This document shows, piece by piece, positions 1 through 8,353 of a DNA stretch of 64,000 nucleotides; position 1 is the first letter of the stretch; every line of letters starts with the position of its first letter. The DNA comes from Mycobacterium basiliense (GTDB lineage: Bacteria; Actinomycetota; Actinomycetes; Mycobacteriales; Mycobacteriaceae): assembly GCF_900292015.1 (NCBI RefSeq), contig NZ_LR130759.1, positions 372,001 to 436,000 on the forward strand, written 5' to 3'. The translations under genes were made by a program, and so were the position numbers. The notes beneath the pieces were generated by a model. The model saw only the letters and a program-made list of their open reading frames with translations, searched no databases and was not told the DNA's origin.

Positions 1-1711
1 GGATGACCAGCATGGCGGGCATGTTGTCGAACAGGCTGTGGATCGAATCCTGTTCCAGCGCGGGTGTGCCGCCGACGTATATGTCGATCCCCTTGGGGGG
101 CGTGATCGCGCGCAGCTCGTCGAGTTTCTTCGCCGCGTCACCGGGGTTGGTCAACCCGTTCTGCAGGACCCGGACCGACGGATCCTTCGATCCGCCCGGT
201 GCCTGCGAGCGCTCCTGCCACATGTTGGCGGGGTCGTTGTCCGGCTCGATAAACCCACTGATCGCCATCGCCTTGCTACGGATGTCCGCGATCTGCCCGT
301 CGGTGACGGGCTGGTGATTGGTGCTCTGAATGACCAGGGTCAGCGGATTGGTGCGGTACCCGGGAAAGAGCTTGTCGAAGTGCTCCTGGGACTGGCGCAC
401 CGCATTATCGGGTGGCAGATACTTCTCGCTCATGCCGCCGAGTGAGAGGTTGAACAGCGGGATGACCAGCAAAATCATCCCGATGACTATGGGGATGGCG
501 AACATCAGCGGCCGCTTCATCACGAAGTTGGTGAGATTTCCCCAGAAGCCGGCCTCGACCTCTTCGCGGGTCTTGGTTTTCTGCAGGCGGTCGGCCAGCC
601 AGTTCAGGTAGGCCCGCGACACCTTCCAGTTGCGCAGGAACGGCACCCGGAACGCGGTCCGCACGCCGAGCGCGTCGACGTGCCTGCCGAGCACGCCCAG
701 GCAGGCCGGCAGCAAGGTGATCGACAGCAGGGCGGCCAGGCCGACGGCGGCCAGCAAGGCGTAGGTCAGCGACTTCACGAAGCCCTGGGGCAACATCAGC
801 AGGCTGGCCCCGGAGGCCATGATCAGCACCGCTGAGAAAGCAACAGTTCGTCCCGCGGTCATGACCGTGCGCCGTACCGCGGTCTCGGTGTCGTAGCCTT
901 CGGCGATCTCTTCCCGGAACCGGCTCACCACGAATAGCCCATAGTCCACCGCGATACCGAGACCGATCAGCGAGACGACGGGTTGAGCGAAGAAGTGCAC
1001 CGGTCCGAACACGGCAATCAGCCGCAAGATACCCAAGGCGCCCGCGATGCTGAGCCCGCCCACCATCACCGGAAGGCAGGCCGCGACGGCGCCGCCGAAC
1101 ACCAGGAACAGCACCACGGCCACCAGCGGCAGGGCCAGCACTTCCATCCGTCGCTGGTCGGTGGCGATGGTGCCGGTCAGCGCTTCGGCCACCGGCTCAA
1201 GGCCAGCGAGCTGAACCGTGCCGCCGTCGAGCTTCTGCAGGGAAGGCGCGATGTCCTTGTAGTTGTTCAGGATGGTGTCGTCGTCGTCGCCCTTAAGCGG
1301 AATCGACACAAAGGTGTACTTCTTGTCCTCCGTCGCCATCCCCTTGATGACCGGGCTGGTGCTGTCGGGTGCTCTCAGGTAGCCGGCCCATCCCAGGACT
1401 TGGTCGGCGTGGTCGGACACGAACTGGTTGAGCTGGTCGGTGATCTTTTTCGACCAAGCCGGGTCGTTGACAGTCTTGCCGTCGGGGGCTTGGAAGATGG
1501 CCACGATATGGCCGGTTCGGTCGCGCCCGTAGACCTGGTCACCCAGCACAGAGGCTTTCACCGATTGGCTGCCGTCGTCGTAAAACCCGCTCTGTGTGAC
1601 GTGGTTACCCAGGCTCAGCCCGAAAACGCCGCCGCCGAGGCACAGAGCCACCGTGACGCCGATTACGATGAACCGGTAGCGGTACACAGTTCGACCCCAC
1701 CAGGCGAACAC
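1..1711 (-). CDS. mmpL3: Trehalose monomycolate flippase MmpL3 (N-terminal 570 residues; 3' end outside window)
   Basis: Inner-membrane RND-family transporter that moves trehalose monomycolate across the plasma membrane for mycolic-acid cell-wall assembly. Translation begins VFAWWGRTVYRYRF from a GTG at 1711, preceded by AAGGAG six bases upstream. The first transmembrane helix (about residues 14-34) is followed by the periplasmic porter domain and then the transmembrane bundle. The proton-relay pair Asp-Tyr is visible in GLGIAVDYGLFVVSRF (about residues 248-263). The TKTREEVEAGFWG segment and the second porter domain with SEKYLPPDNAVRQ are also present. The family is about 940 residues, so roughly 370 C-terminal residues, including the second Asp-Tyr pair, are missing only because the window ends. 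The next genes (Rv0207c-like and trmB) lie upstream on the same strand, as in M. tuberculosis. Confidence 0.95.
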   Translation of the reverse strand, partial: MFAWWGRTVYRYRFIVIGVTVALCLGGGVFGLSLGNHVTQSGFYDDGSQSVKASVLGDQVYGRDRTGHIVAIFQAPDGKTVNDPAWSKKITDQLNQFVSDHADQVLGWAGYLRAPDSTSPVIKGMATEDKKYTFVSIPLKGDDDDTILNNYKDIAPSLQKLDGGTVQLAGLEPVAEALTGTIATDQRRMEVLALPLVAVVLFLVFGGAVAACLPVMVGGLSIAGALGILRLIAVFGPVHFFAQPVVSLIGLGIAVDYGLFVVSRFREEIAEGYDTETAVRRTVMTAGRTVAFSAVLIMASGASLLMLPQGFVKSLTYALLAAVGLAALLSITLLPACLGVLGRHVDALGVRTAFRVPFLRNWKVSRAYLNWLADRLQKTKTREEVEAGFWGNLTNFVMKRPLMFAIPIVIGMILLVIPLFNLSLGGMSEKYLPPDNAVRQSQEHFDKLFPGYRTNPLTLVIQSTNHQPVTDGQIADIRSKAMAISGFIEPDNDPANMWQERSQAPGGSKDPSVRVLQNGLTNPGDAAKKLDELRAITPPKGIDIYVGGTPALEQDSIHSLFDNMPAMLVI

Positions 1712-1804
1712 GTAAGCTCCTTACTGGATCGTTACCGACCCGCGCACTGCATTGCTCTGCTTTTCGATTGTCAGACGCTCGGTCTTCTCAGACGCGAGGT
1801 CTGT

Positions 1805-2548
1805 TCATATACGCGAGGTCAACAGCGAGGACAGCGGCCGGAAAGGCTGCAGCCAAGCCCCCTGCTCAGGTAGCGAATCAAGGCCGATTCGCGGGAGCGG
1901 CTCCCGGAAAACACCAGGAATGTCCTCCAGGTCGACGAACTCCAAGGTATCCGACGCTAGCGCCCAACTAGCGTGTTCACGAAATCCAAGCACTTGAACT
2001 GGGGTTCCGCCGCGGGCAATCTCCTCCAGCGGCTGCCGAAAGGCCTGGCCGTCCGCGGATGCCACCACCAGTGCGGCCAGTCCCTCCTGGTACCGCAGCT
2101 CGATGTGCTCGAGCATGTCGCGGTCGACGTCGCTGTCCTCGTCGATCTTCGGTTTGGCGAAGACGGCGAACCCAACGTTGCGCAGCGCGTCCACCCACGG
2201 ACGTACCACTTCGGCGCTGCCAGCCGCGATGTTGGTGAAGACGGTGGCTTCGGGTTCGACTCGGATCTCCGGGTCGCTCGCTGTCGCGGCGGCGACCTCG
2301 GCGGTACGAGTGAGCAGCCAGCGGCCCAGCGCATCGAAGCGGGGCCGTTCCTGGCCCGTCGGCCGACGGCCCAGGATTGAACCCAGCCCCATGTCCAAGT
2401 TCGGGGCATCCCAGACCAGCAGGACGCGCGCTACCGGCGGCGAGAAGCCCGTCAGGCCGCCCTGGGCTACGTCCTCGGCCAGCACCGGCGCTGCCGTCGG
2501 AGCCAATGGTTCAGACGTGGGTGTGGTCACTTCTTCGGTCAGGCTCAT
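1805..2548 (-). CDS. NYN-domain protein (Rv0207c-like)
   Basis: A 247-residue cytoplasmic protein with a probable NYN/PIN-like nuclease fold. After a low-complexity N-terminus rich in Thr, Pro and Ala (residues 1-40), VLLVWDAPNLDMG carries the first conserved Asp-Asn pair. DSDVDRDMLEHIE gives the central acidic motif, and LVVASADGQAF gives the third acidic position; these are the features of NYN domains that bind a metal and act on RNA. It lies 93 bp upstream of mmpL3 and about 40 bp downstream of trmB on the same strand, an arrangement conserved in mycobacteria. Nuclease activity is inferred from the fold only, and no RNA substrate can be named. The ATG start at 2548 gives a length close to that of the family. 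Confidence 0.85.
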   Translation of the reverse strand: MSLTEEVTTPTSEPLAPTAAPVLAEDVAQGGLTGFSPPVARVLLVWDAPNLDMGLGSILGRRPTGQERPRFDALGRWLLTRTAEVAAATASDPEIRVEPEATVFTNIAAGSAEVVRPWVDALRNVGFAVFAKPKIDEDSDVDRDMLEHIELRYQEGLAALVVASADGQAFRQPLEEIARGGTPVQVLGFREHASWALASDTLEFVDLEDIPGVFREPLPRIGLDSLPEQGAWLQPFRPLSSLLTSRI

Positions 2549-2585
2549 TTCATCTGATCTCGAGTCTTTTCCCTATCAGCCGGGA

Positions 2586-3392
2586 TCAACCATGCTTCTT
2601 CCATAAGAACTCGGCGACGACGCTGCCCGCGTCTTGGGCTTTCCTTTCGTATTTGGTAGTGGGTCGGACCGCCGAAATCGGCAGGGATTCGGTGTCTGGA
2701 TCGACCCGGATCAGCCGCTCTTCGGCATCGCCGACTACACCGATGTGCTCGGCATAGTCGGAGTGGTCGGTGGCCGCGTGCAGAATGCCTCCGGGCAGCA
2801 GCCGGTCGGCGATCAGAGCCATCGTTGCGGGCTGCAGCATGCGGCGCTTGTGGTGGCGTGCCTTGGGCCAGGGGTCGGGGAAGAAGACCCGCACACCGGT
2901 CAACGTATCCGGGGCGATCAGGTTGTTCAGGACGTCGATACCATTACCTCGGATCAAGCGGATATTGGTGCCGGCGGAACTCGTCTCGTCGCCCAGCTTG
3001 TCGATCGCGCAGAGCAGCTGCGCCAGCCCGCGGCGATAGATTTCTACCGCGATCACGTCCACCTCGGGTTCTGCCTGTGCCATCGCCAGGGTCGACTTAC
3101 CGCTACCGCAGCCGATCTCGAGCACCAAGGGTGCGTCGCGGCCGAACCAGGCCCGAGTGTCTAGCGGCCCGTTGCCGCCGGACCTGGCGGGGGAGGGCCC
3201 GATAGCCTCCATGCCCAGCCGCGGCCACAGCCGTTCCCAGGTCTGGCGCTGAGCATTGGACAGCGCAGAACGGCGCGAGCGAAAGCTCGTGGCGGGCAGG
3301 TAGCCCCACGCGCTGTCCTGGTTGCTGGAGTCCAGCCCTTGGCCAGCTTCGGAGGACTCGGCTCGAAACCCCACCCCGGGTTGCGCACGCAT
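2586..3392 (-). CDS. trmB: tRNA (guanine-N7-)-methyltransferase TrmB
   Basis: SAM-dependent enzyme that makes m7G46 in the tRNA variable loop. The SAM-binding motif is LVLEIGCGSGKSTLAMA, followed by VIAVEIYRRGLAQLL. The family signature VFFPDPWPKARHHKRR and the C-terminal TKYERKAQDAG substrate motif are all present. The frame is open far upstream to 4226, but that part is antisense to the next gene. The ATG at 3392 (MRAQPGVGF) gives 268 residues, close to the 263 of the M. tuberculosis protein, whose N-terminus also contains HAQPGVG. The Shine-Dalgarno sequence at this start is weak, so the exact start is uncertain by a few codons. The gene is divergent from the Rv0209-like gene. Confidence 0.93.
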   Translation of the reverse strand: MRAQPGVGFRAESSEAGQGLDSSNQDSAWGYLPATSFRSRRSALSNAQRQTWERLWPRLGMEAIGPSPARSGGNGPLDTRAWFGRDAPLVLEIGCGSGKSTLAMAQAEPEVDVIAVEIYRRGLAQLLCAIDKLGDETSSAGTNIRLIRGNGIDVLNNLIAPDTLTGVRVFFPDPWPKARHHKRRMLQPATMALIADRLLPGGILHAATDHSDYAEHIGVVGDAEERLIRVDPDTESLPISAVRPTTKYERKAQDAGSVVAEFLWKKHG

Positions 3393-3566
3393 TCGTCCAT
3401 CGTGGCCTATCGACCCCGGGTGTAGCCGCTCCTGGTCCAGATTGATACCCAACAGTTGCCTTCGGCTGGTAACAGATGAGTCCTGGCTCGCGTCGCGGCG
3501 GCGCAGCTGCCACCATTCGGTGGGGCTATTCGCCGGTGGGATCGCCGCCGGCGAGCATGGGCGCAC

Positions 3567-4664
3567 ATGGGGATAGCACCGGACAGGGGACTCACCATTT
3601 TTGTCGACGAGCTGACGGGTTTCGCGGCCGGTACCGGTGACCGGCGCATTCAGGCGATTGCACAGCGGACCGCCGAACCGCTTGGGGTGCTGGTCCATGG
3701 ACGTCGCGGGGCAGGTTGCAGCACGGTGACCCGCGCCTTGCACCGCGCCGTGGCGGCGTCGGGCTGCGCGGTCACCGCCCGGCCGGCCGACGCCGACATC
3801 CACGTCTACGTCGTCGCCGAGGTACTCAAGCCTGAAGACCGCACCGCCCTGGCTGCCCGGCACCCCGAACCGGCGGCGCAACAACCCACGTTGGTGATCC
3901 TGAACAAGGCAGATCTGGCCGGGTTCGGCGGCGCCGGGCCGCTGGCGGCGGCGCACACTCGATGTTCGGATTTTTCTGCGCTGGTCGGGCTGCCCGTCCA
4001 GCCGATGATCGGGGTGCTCGCGGTCACCGCTCTCACTGATCTGGACGAGCCGTCCTGGTGCGCGCTGCGGACGCTGGCCGCTCATCCTGACGGGGTCGCC
4101 TGCCTCGATGGATCCTTCGAGGGTTTCCTGGCGGCGACACTCCCGGTGCCGGCCCCAATCAGGCTGCGGCTGCTCGAGGGCCTGGACCTGTTCGGCATCG
4201 CGCTGACGATCGCGGCGCTGCGGCAAGGTGGCACCCGGTCGCAGGCGCTTGCCCTGTTGCGCCGCGTCAGCGGCGTCGACGCGGTGGTCGCCAACATCGT
4301 CGCCGCCGGTGCCGGGGTGCGCTACCGCAGGATCCTCGACGCGGTCGCCGCACTCGAGGCGTTGGCCGTGACCGACCAGCGGATAGCCGAGTTCTTGCGG
4401 TGCGACGAGACGGTGATCGCCCGGATGACGGCCGCTCTGGATGCGGCACGCGCGTTTGGGCTACCCGCCGAGCCCGGACCGGCCCGCGATCCGGCCCAGC
4501 ACCTGCGGCGGGCGGTGCGTTGGCGCCGACACAGCGAGCAAAGCTCGGCCCCGGCCGGCGATGCGCTGCGTGCGTGCAGTGCCGATATCGCCAGAGGATC
4601 GCTTCGGCTCTGGGCGCGCGCTGGTGGTTTGCCCGAAGCCGCGGAGTCCGGGGTATTTCCGTGA
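3567..4664 (+). CDS. Dynamin-like GTPase-fold protein without P-loop lysine (Rv0209-like)
   Basis: A 365-residue protein matching the conserved Rv0209 position. A GTPase-like core is recognisable. LGVLVHGRRGAGCSTV (about residues 38-53) lies where the Walker A motif GxxxxGK[ST] should be, but the lysine is cysteine (GAGCST). IHVYVVAEV precedes LVILNKADLAG, a good G4 (NKxD) motif. The C-terminal half is helical and alanine-rich with no clear transmembrane segment. The stop overlaps the GTG start of the next gene (GTGA), so the two are probably translated together as a pair. This resembles the paired organisation of bacterial dynamin-like proteins; that assignment, and a membrane-remodelling role, are inferences. 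The missing lysine suggests weak or absent nucleotide hydrolysis. Confidence 0.75.
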   Translation: MGIAPDRGLTIFVDELTGFAAGTGDRRIQAIAQRTAEPLGVLVHGRRGAGCSTVTRALHRAVAASGCAVTARPADADIHVYVVAEVLKPEDRTALAARHPEPAAQQPTLVILNKADLAGFGGAGPLAAAHTRCSDFSALVGLPVQPMIGVLAVTALTDLDEPSWCALRTLAAHPDGVACLDGSFEGFLAATLPVPAPIRLRLLEGLDLFGIALTIAALRQGGTRSQALALLRRVSGVDAVVANIVAAGAGVRYRRILDAVAALEALAVTDQRIAEFLRCDETVIARMTAALDAARAFGLPAEPGPARDPAQHLRRAVRWRRHSEQSSAPAGDALRACSADIARGSLRLWARAGGLPEAAESGVFP

Positions 4665-6232
4665 TCGGCGCGACCGGCGACCATCCAGCCGCCCCGGTGG
4701 ACGCCCTGGTGACAGCGATCGTGCCCAACATCGGTTCGCCGATGGTCCACCGCCGCGACGTGGTCGTGGTGACCGGCCCCTGGCTGTCCGGGGTAACCAG
4801 CGTGCTCAAGGCCCTGCGCGAAAGCGTCCCGGCGTACCGGTTCATCGAGGCACGCGAGCTCGCTGCCGGCGACGCTCCCACGGCGGTGGTCTTCGTGGTT
4901 TCCGCGGCCACCCCGCTGACCGCATCCGACTGCATGCTGTTGGATGTCGCCGCCGAACACACCGATGTGGTGATCGGCGTGGTGTCGAAGATCGACATAC
5001 ACCGGAGCTGGCGGGAAGTGCTGGCCGCCAACCAGGACATCCTGGCCGCCCACGCGCCGCGCTACGGCGCCGTGCCCTGGTTGGGTGTGGCGGCCGCACC
5101 GGATCTGGGCATACCGCACGTGGACGACTTGGTGGCGACGGTGCAGGCCCGCCTCGCCGATGCCGACAGCGCCCGGCGGAATAGGCTGCGGGCCTGGGAG
5201 TCAAGGCTGCGGACGGTGTCAGAAAGGTTTGACCGTGATGCCGTCGGCGCCGGGCGCGGGGCCCGGGTCGGCGGGCTGCGAGAGCAACGCAGTGCGGCCC
5301 TGCGGCACCGACGCCAATCGCGGACCGAGCGCGGCATTGCGCTGCGAGGCCAGATCCAGCAGGCGCGGGTCGAGTTGTCCCATTTCTCGCACAACCGGTG
5401 CGCATCCGTCCGCGCGGAACTGCAGGAGGACATCGCGAGCCTGCCTCGGCGCGGGATCGCCGAATTCGAGACGTACACGCGTCGCCGCGTCGAGGAGGCG
5501 GTGGCGGAGGTCGCTGACGGCATCTCCGTGCAACTGCGCGACATAGCCGAAGCGATGAGTATGCCCGTGCAACTGCCGCACATCGATGCGCTGCCGACGG
5601 TGTCCATCTCGGCGCCGTCACTGAGATCTCGGCGGCCGGAAACCCAACTGATGATGGTGTTGGGGGCCGGCTTCGGGCTGGGCCTGGCATTGACGCTGAT
5701 CCGGCTGCTGTCAGGTCTGGCCGCGGGCCTGGGCGCGGGCCTCACCGCGGCCGGAATCGTGGTGTGTGTGACGCTCGGGCTGCTGACAACCGTGTGGGTG
5801 GTGAACACACGCGGCCTGCTGAGCGACCGCGCCATGCTGGATCGCTGGACGGCCGAGGTGACGTCATCGCTGAGGTCGGCGCTCGAGCAACTGGTCGCCA
5901 GTCGGGTGCTGGCCGCCGAAGCGCTGTTGGGTACGGCGCTGAGTGCGTACGACGAGGTGGAGGACTCTCGGGTGGAAGACCGCGTCAACGCCATCGACAG
6001 CGAACTGCGGGAACACGCCATCGCGGCGGCCCGCGCGGCCGCATCGCGGGACCGGGAGATGCCGGCGATCCAGGCCGCGCTCGACGCGGTGCGTGCAGAA
6101 CTAGCTGAATCGGGTATACGCGATACGACATTGGATTCAGCGAAGTCGGAGTCGGTGGCCGAGCCCGGCGACACGTCGACCGACACGTCGACGCCGGCGA
6201 CAGCTATTTCCGAGGGTTTCCGACCCTTCTGA
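4661..6232 (+). CDS. Membrane-anchored dynamin-like partner protein (Rv0210-like)
   Basis: A 523-residue protein starting at a GTG that overlaps the stop of the preceding gene. The N-terminal domain has a degenerate P-loop, VTGPWLSGVTSVLKAL (lysine replaced by valine), and a G4-like VSKID. A long charged helical region (residues about 165-310) rich in Arg and Glu is likely coiled-coil. It is followed by two closely spaced hydrophobic segments (about residues 330-381), then another helical region and a Thr/Ser-rich tail. GTPase domain, helical stalk, hairpin membrane anchor and second stalk are the order seen in bacterial dynamin-like proteins such as IniA/IniC relatives. That comparison is inferred from layout, not alignment. 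The protein is about 30 residues longer than I recall for Rv0210. Confidence 0.7.
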   Translation: MIGATGDHPAAPVDALVTAIVPNIGSPMVHRRDVVVVTGPWLSGVTSVLKALRESVPAYRFIEARELAAGDAPTAVVFVVSAATPLTASDCMLLDVAAEHTDVVIGVVSKIDIHRSWREVLAANQDILAAHAPRYGAVPWLGVAAAPDLGIPHVDDLVATVQARLADADSARRNRLRAWESRLRTVSERFDRDAVGAGRGARVGGLREQRSAALRHRRQSRTERGIALRGQIQQARVELSHFSHNRCASVRAELQEDIASLPRRGIAEFETYTRRRVEEAVAEVADGISVQLRDIAEAMSMPVQLPHIDALPTVSISAPSLRSRRPETQLMMVLGAGFGLGLALTLIRLLSGLAAGLGAGLTAAGIVVCVTLGLLTTVWVVNTRGLLSDRAMLDRWTAEVTSSLRSALEQLVASRVLAAEALLGTALSAYDEVEDSRVEDRVNAIDSELREHAIAAARAAASRDREMPAIQAALDAVRAELAESGIRDTTLDSAKSESVAEPGDTSTDTSTPATAISEGFRPF

Positions 6233-6374
6233 ATCGGTCCTGTGAGGAGGCTTATACCCGCCCAGGCCTTCCCCGACAAGTGATGCGCGTTAACCTGTAT
6301 AAAAGCGGCACCGGGTCAACAGTTGTGCTAGCGAACGCATTAGCACACCCACCGAATCCCAGCAGCCGACAGCG

Positions 6375-6429
6375 AGCCGATAACTAGCCGACAACTAGCC
6401 GACGACTACCCGACGACTACCCGACGACT
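6375..6429 (+). repeat. Five 11-bp tandem repeats in the pckA leader
   Basis: Five consecutive 11-base units lie between 6375 and 6429: agccgataact, agccgacaact, agccgacgact, acccgacgact, acccgacgact. The last two are identical and the rest differ by one or two bases, so the array looks recently expanded. It ends 24 bases before the pckA ATG and just before the Shine-Dalgarno sequence, so it probably lies in the 5' untranslated region. The period of about one helical turn may be chance. Confidence 0.85.
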
Positions 6430-6453
6430 ACGTAGCAAACAGGAGAGAGTTCG

Positions 6454-8283
6454 ATGACCTCAGCGACCATCCCCGGTCTGGACACCGCGCCGACAAATCA
6501 CCAGGGGCTGCTGTCCTGGGTAGAAGAGGTCGCCGAACTTACGCAGCCCGACCGGGTGGTCTTCGCGGACGGCTCCGAAGAAGAGTTCCAGCGCCTCGCC
6601 GACCAGCTGGTCGAGGCCGGCACGTTCGTCCGGCTCGACCCGGAAAAGCACCAAAACTCCTACCTGGCACTTTCGGATCCCTCCGATGTCGCGCGGGTGG
6701 AGTCTCGGACATTTATCTGTTCGGAGCGCGAGATCGACGCTGGCCCCACCAACAACTGGATGGATCCCAGCGAAATGCGGTCCACGCTGACCGATCTGTA
6801 CCGCGGTTGTATGCGCGGGCGCACCATGTACGTGGTGCCGTTCTGTATGGGCCCCCTTGGTGCCGACGACCCCAAGCTGGGCGTGGAGATCACCGACTCC
6901 GAGTACGTCGTGGTCTCGATGCGCACGATGACTCGCATGGGCAAGGCGGCGCTGGAAAAGCTGGGTGACGACGGTTTCTTCGTCAAGGCGCTGCACTCGG
7001 TGGGCGCGCCGCTGGAGCCGGGTCAGAAAGACGTTCCGTGGCCGTGCAACGAAACCAAGTACATCACCCACTTTCCGGAAACCCGCGAAATCTGGAGCTA
7101 CGGCTCCGGGTATGGCGGCAATGCGTTGCTGGGTAAGAAGTGCTACTCCCTGCGTATCGCCTCGGCGATGGCCCACGACGAGGGCTGGCTGGCCGAGCAC
7201 ATGCTGATCCTGAAGCTGATTTCGCCGGAGAACAAGGCCTACTACTTTGTGGCGGCGTTCCCGTCGGCGTGCGGCAAGACCAACCTGGCAATGCTGCAGC
7301 CGACCATCCCGGGGTGGCGGGCCGAGACACTCGGCGATGACATCGCCTGGCTGCGGTTCGGCAAGGACGGCCGGCTGTATGCGGTCAACCCGGAGTTCGG
7401 CTTCTTCGGGGTGGCGCCGGGCACCAACTGGAAGTCCAACCCCAATGCCATGCGCACCCTGGCCGCGGGCAACACGGTGTACACCAACGTCGCCCTGACC
7501 GATGACGGTGACGTGTGGTGGGAGGGCTTGGAAGGCGACCCCCAGCACCTCATCGACTGGAAGGGTAACGACTGGTATTTCCGCGAGACGGAAACCAACG
7601 CGGCGCACCCGAATTCCCGGTACTGCACCCCGATGTCGCAGTGCCCGATCCTGGCGCCCGAATGGGACGACCCGCAGGGTGTGCCGATTTCGGGAATCCT
7701 GTTCGGTGGCCGTCGCAAGACCACCGTGCCGTTGGTGACCGAGGCGCGTGACTGGCAGCACGGTGTGTTCATCGGTGCCACCCTGGGTAGCGAGCAGACC
7801 GCCGCGGCCGAGGGCAAAGTCGGCAACGTGCGCCGCGACCCGATGGCCATGTTGCCGTTCCTTGGCTACAACGTCGGCGACTACTTCCAGCACTGGATCA
7901 ACCTGGGTAAGAACGCCGACGAGTCCAAGATGCCAAAGGTTTTCTTCGTCAACTGGTTCCGCCGCGGTAACGACGGACGCTTCCTGTGGCCTGGATTCGG
8001 CGAGAACAGCCGGGTGCTGAAGTGGATCGTCGACCGCATCGAGCACAAGGCCGGTGGCCGGACCACCCCGATTGGCACCGTTCCTGCGGTCGAGGACCTG
8101 GACCTGGAGGGGCTGGACGCCGAACCCGACGACGTTGCCGAGGCGCTGAAAGTCAATGCCGAGGAGTGGCGTGCGGAACTGCCGCTGATCGAGGAGTGGC
8201 TGGAATTCGTCGGTGAGAAGCTGCCGACTGGCGTCAAGGACGAGTTCGACGCGCTAAAGGAGCGGTTGGCCGAGGCCGACTAA
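6454..8283 (+). CDS. pckA: Phosphoenolpyruvate carboxykinase (GTP)
   Basis: GTP-dependent enzyme converting oxaloacetate to phosphoenolpyruvate and CO2, the entry step of gluconeogenesis when mycobacteria grow on fatty acids. At 609 residues it is full length. The hallmark nucleotide-binding loop with the reactive cysteine, [12 protein letters not shown], lies near residues 267-278. Other typical segments are [13 protein letters not shown] near the N-terminus, the metal-binding region around [11 protein letters not shown], and FVNWFRRG near the C-terminus. The ATG at 6454 is preceded by AGGAGAG. In M. tuberculosis nadR and Rv0213c follow; here fadD4 begins 70 bp downstream instead. Confidence 0.98.
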   Translation: MTSATIPGLDTAPTNHQGLLSWVEEVAELTQPDRVVFADGSEEEFQRLADQLVEAGTFVRLDPEKHQNSYLALSDPSDVARVESRTFICSEREIDAGPTNNWMDPSEMRSTLTDLYRGCMRGRTMYVVPFCMGPLGADDPKLGVEITDSEYVVVSMRTMTRMGKAALEKLGDDGFFVKALHSVGAPLEPGQKDVPWPCNETKYITHFPETREIWSYGSGYGGNALLGKKCYSLRIASAMAHDEGWLAEHMLILKLISPENKAYYFVAAFPSACGKTNLAMLQPTIPGWRAETLGDDIAWLRFGKDGRLYAVNPEFGFFGVAPGTNWKSNPNAMRTLAAGNTVYTNVALTDDGDVWWEGLEGDPQHLIDWKGNDWYFRETETNAAHPNSRYCTPMSQCPILAPEWDDPQGVPISGILFGGRRKTTVPLVTEARDWQHGVFIGATLGSEQTAAAEGKVGNVRRDPMAMLPFLGYNVGDYFQHWINLGKNADESKMPKVFFVNWFRRGNDGRFLWPGFGENSRVLKWIVDRIEHKAGGRTTPIGTVPAVEDLDLEGLDAEPDDVAEALKVNAEEWRAELPLIEEWLEFVGEKLPTGVKDEFDALKERLAEAD

Positions 8284-8353
8284 GGTCGGATCGACCGGCG
8301 GGTGTCAGTGCCCGCGTTGTGGCCCGACCGGGTGTCCGTCGTACAGTCGGCCC

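Noticed and set aside
3393..4226. Upstream extension of the trmB frame by 278 codons
   Set aside because: This part lies antisense to the Rv0209-like gene and is not similar to any TrmB N-terminus; the start at 3392 gives the normal length.
6460..8046. Long minus-strand open frame (528 codons) opposite pckA
   Set aside because: It is the antisense of a certain gene in high-GC DNA; the translation is rich in His, Arg, Gly and Val with no domain.
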